From an uncultured Crocinitomix sp. (GTDB taxonomy: Bacteria > Bacteroidota > Bacteroidia > Flavobacteriales_D > Crocinitomicaceae), in the NCBI GenBank assembly GCA_905478225.1, contig CAJQHR010000001.1, forward strand, positions 1 through 64,000: a DNA stretch of 64,000 nt. The letters run 5' to 3'. Of the stretch, positions 63,216-64,000 are shown piece by piece. The notes below the pieces were generated by a model that ran no database searches, was not told the DNA's origin, and was given only the letters and a program-made list of their open reading frames with translations. Within the stretch, counting starts at the first letter, position 1. Each line of letters starts with the position of its first letter. Both the position numbers and the translations under genes were made by a program.

Positions 63216-64000
63216 ATGGGAATGAAATTTGTTGTTTTAGTCGTAATCGTATTAGCTGTCATAGCAATTGCACAGATAATGCGTGTTTATGAACTTTCCT
63301 CGAAAATTAGAGGTAGTAGAGAAGAAGACATTGACTTAAGAGTTAATAATATCAACGCATCATTAATGATGGTGTTCTTGATCATATTCTTTGGATCTTT
63401 TTTATGGATGTGGTCTACATATGGGAACGGAATGTTGCCAGAACCAGCGTCAGAAGTAGGTGTTGAAATTCACTGGTTATTTAACGTGAACTGGGTTATT
63501 GTAATTGCAATCTTCTTCTTAACAAATGGTTTACTATTTGTATTTGCTTGGAAATATTCTTACCATCCAGATCGAAAAGCACATTGGTTTCCGCATGATA
63601 ATAAACTGGAAATGATTTGGACAGTTGTTCCTGCGGCTGTTTTAGCTGTAATCATTATTTTAGGTTTAATGACTTGGAATCAGGCTACTGGACCTGCTTC
63701 TGATGATGCAGTTGTGGTTGAGCTTTATGCGAAGCAGTTCGACTGGACAGTACGTTATTCTGGCGACGATAACAAATTAGGTTATGCTGACTATAAATTA
63801 GTTGGTTCTGCAGAGGATAAAAATTCTGGAGATTCATACGCTAACCCACTAGGATTGGTAACTGATAATAGTGTGCGTTGGAGAGTACTCGGATTGAACA
63901 ATGAAATTAGTGCACTTGACGCGAACATTAGAAAAGAGGCAAACGATTCAGTTGCATATTCGCAAGCGAATTTGAATAAGATGATTGCTAAGGTAGAAAA
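63216..64000 (+). CDS. coxB: Cytochrome c oxidase subunit II, partial (N-terminal part)
   Basis: The first 261 codons of a subunit II of a heme-copper oxidase; the right edge cuts it. It has an N-terminal helix (MKFVVLVVIVLAVIAIAQI), a second membrane segment near 60 and a third near 85-105. Then comes the typical stretch HDNKLEMIWTVVPAAVLAVIIILGLMTW, followed by AKQFDWTVRYSG. The copper A site lies beyond the edge. The start may be 63216 or the ATG at 63222. It follows actF after 27 bp, so oxidase and alternative complex III are probably co-transcribed. Confidence 0.93.
   Translation, partial: MGMKFVVLVVIVLAVIAIAQIMRVYELSSKIRGSREEDIDLRVNNINASLMMVFLIIFFGSFLWMWSTYGNGMLPEPASEVGVEIHWLFNVNWVIVIAIFFLTNGLLFVFAWKYSYHPDRKAHWFPHDNKLEMIWTVVPAAVLAVIIILGLMTWNQATGPASDDAVVVELYAKQFDWTVRYSGDDNKLGYADYKLVGSAEDKNSGDSYANPLGLVTDNSVRWRVLGLNNEISALDANIRKEANDSVAYSQANLNKMIAKVE

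Overview
The window is an AT-rich, gene-dense chromosomal segment from a member of the Bacteroidota, most likely order Flavobacteriales (a Crocinitomicaceae/Fluviicola-like or Cryomorphaceae-like lineage is my inference). The signs are type IX secretion sorting domains and a PorP/SprF protein, TANNTTTG promoter boxes upstream of many genes, an alternative complex III operon, an IPExxxVDY protein beside pyruvate kinase, a bactofilin, and an ATP synthase operon that carries atpBEFH-A-G but not atpDC. Nearly everything is core chromosome. The only clear mobile DNA is an IS6-family element cut by the left edge.

Layout. 1-352: end of an IS6-type insertion sequence, then leuS, a small cytochrome-like lipoprotein and sodA on the minus strand. 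4.7-9.6 kb: a small lipoprotein, a large AsmA-like protein and an orphan sensor kinase. 9.7-11 kb, minus strand: methylmalonyl-CoA epimerase and a secreted protein with a sorting tail. 11.1-17 kb: a tightly packed plus-strand run of a family 5 solute-binding lipoprotein, hemW, free methionine sulfoxide reductase, an Ig-like lipoprotein and an FkbM-like methyltransferase. 17.2-20.5 kb: purD, a CBS-domain membrane protein and a bactofilin. 20.5-26.8 kb: the ATP synthase operon, with an unrecognised exported protein wedged between atpH and atpA. 27-28 kb: a broken XRE-type regulator convergent with ribE. 28.3-31 kb: a large secreted modular protein.

31.1-37.9 kb: leucyl aminopeptidase, pdxA, and the fatty-acid cluster yceD-rpmF-fabH-accB-accC. 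38-41 kb: a PorP/SprF protein and a second family 5 solute-binding lipoprotein. 41.2-47 kb: asd, a large lamin-tail secreted protein, pyk and the IPExxxVDY protein. 47.1-52.8 kb: a cyclase-family protein, then rimP-nusA-infB behind a leader holding a perfect 30-nt palindrome. 53.1-64 kb: a SPOR-domain protein, then the complete alternative complex III operon actABCDEF, running into coxB, which is cut by the right edge. Electrons would pass from quinol through this complex to the cytochrome oxidase encoded downstream, and the proton gradient would feed the ATP synthase.

I did not find a clear new defence, CRISPR, toxin or biosynthetic system. The best leads are the unknown exported protein in the ATP synthase operon, the helix-hairpin-helix tail fused to ActC, the hairpins in the atpE-atpF gap and in the rimP leader, two families of palindromic intergenic repeats, an XRE regulator with two separate lesions, and an enlarged leucine-specific region in LeuRS. 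No tRNA, rRNA or CRISPR array was seen.
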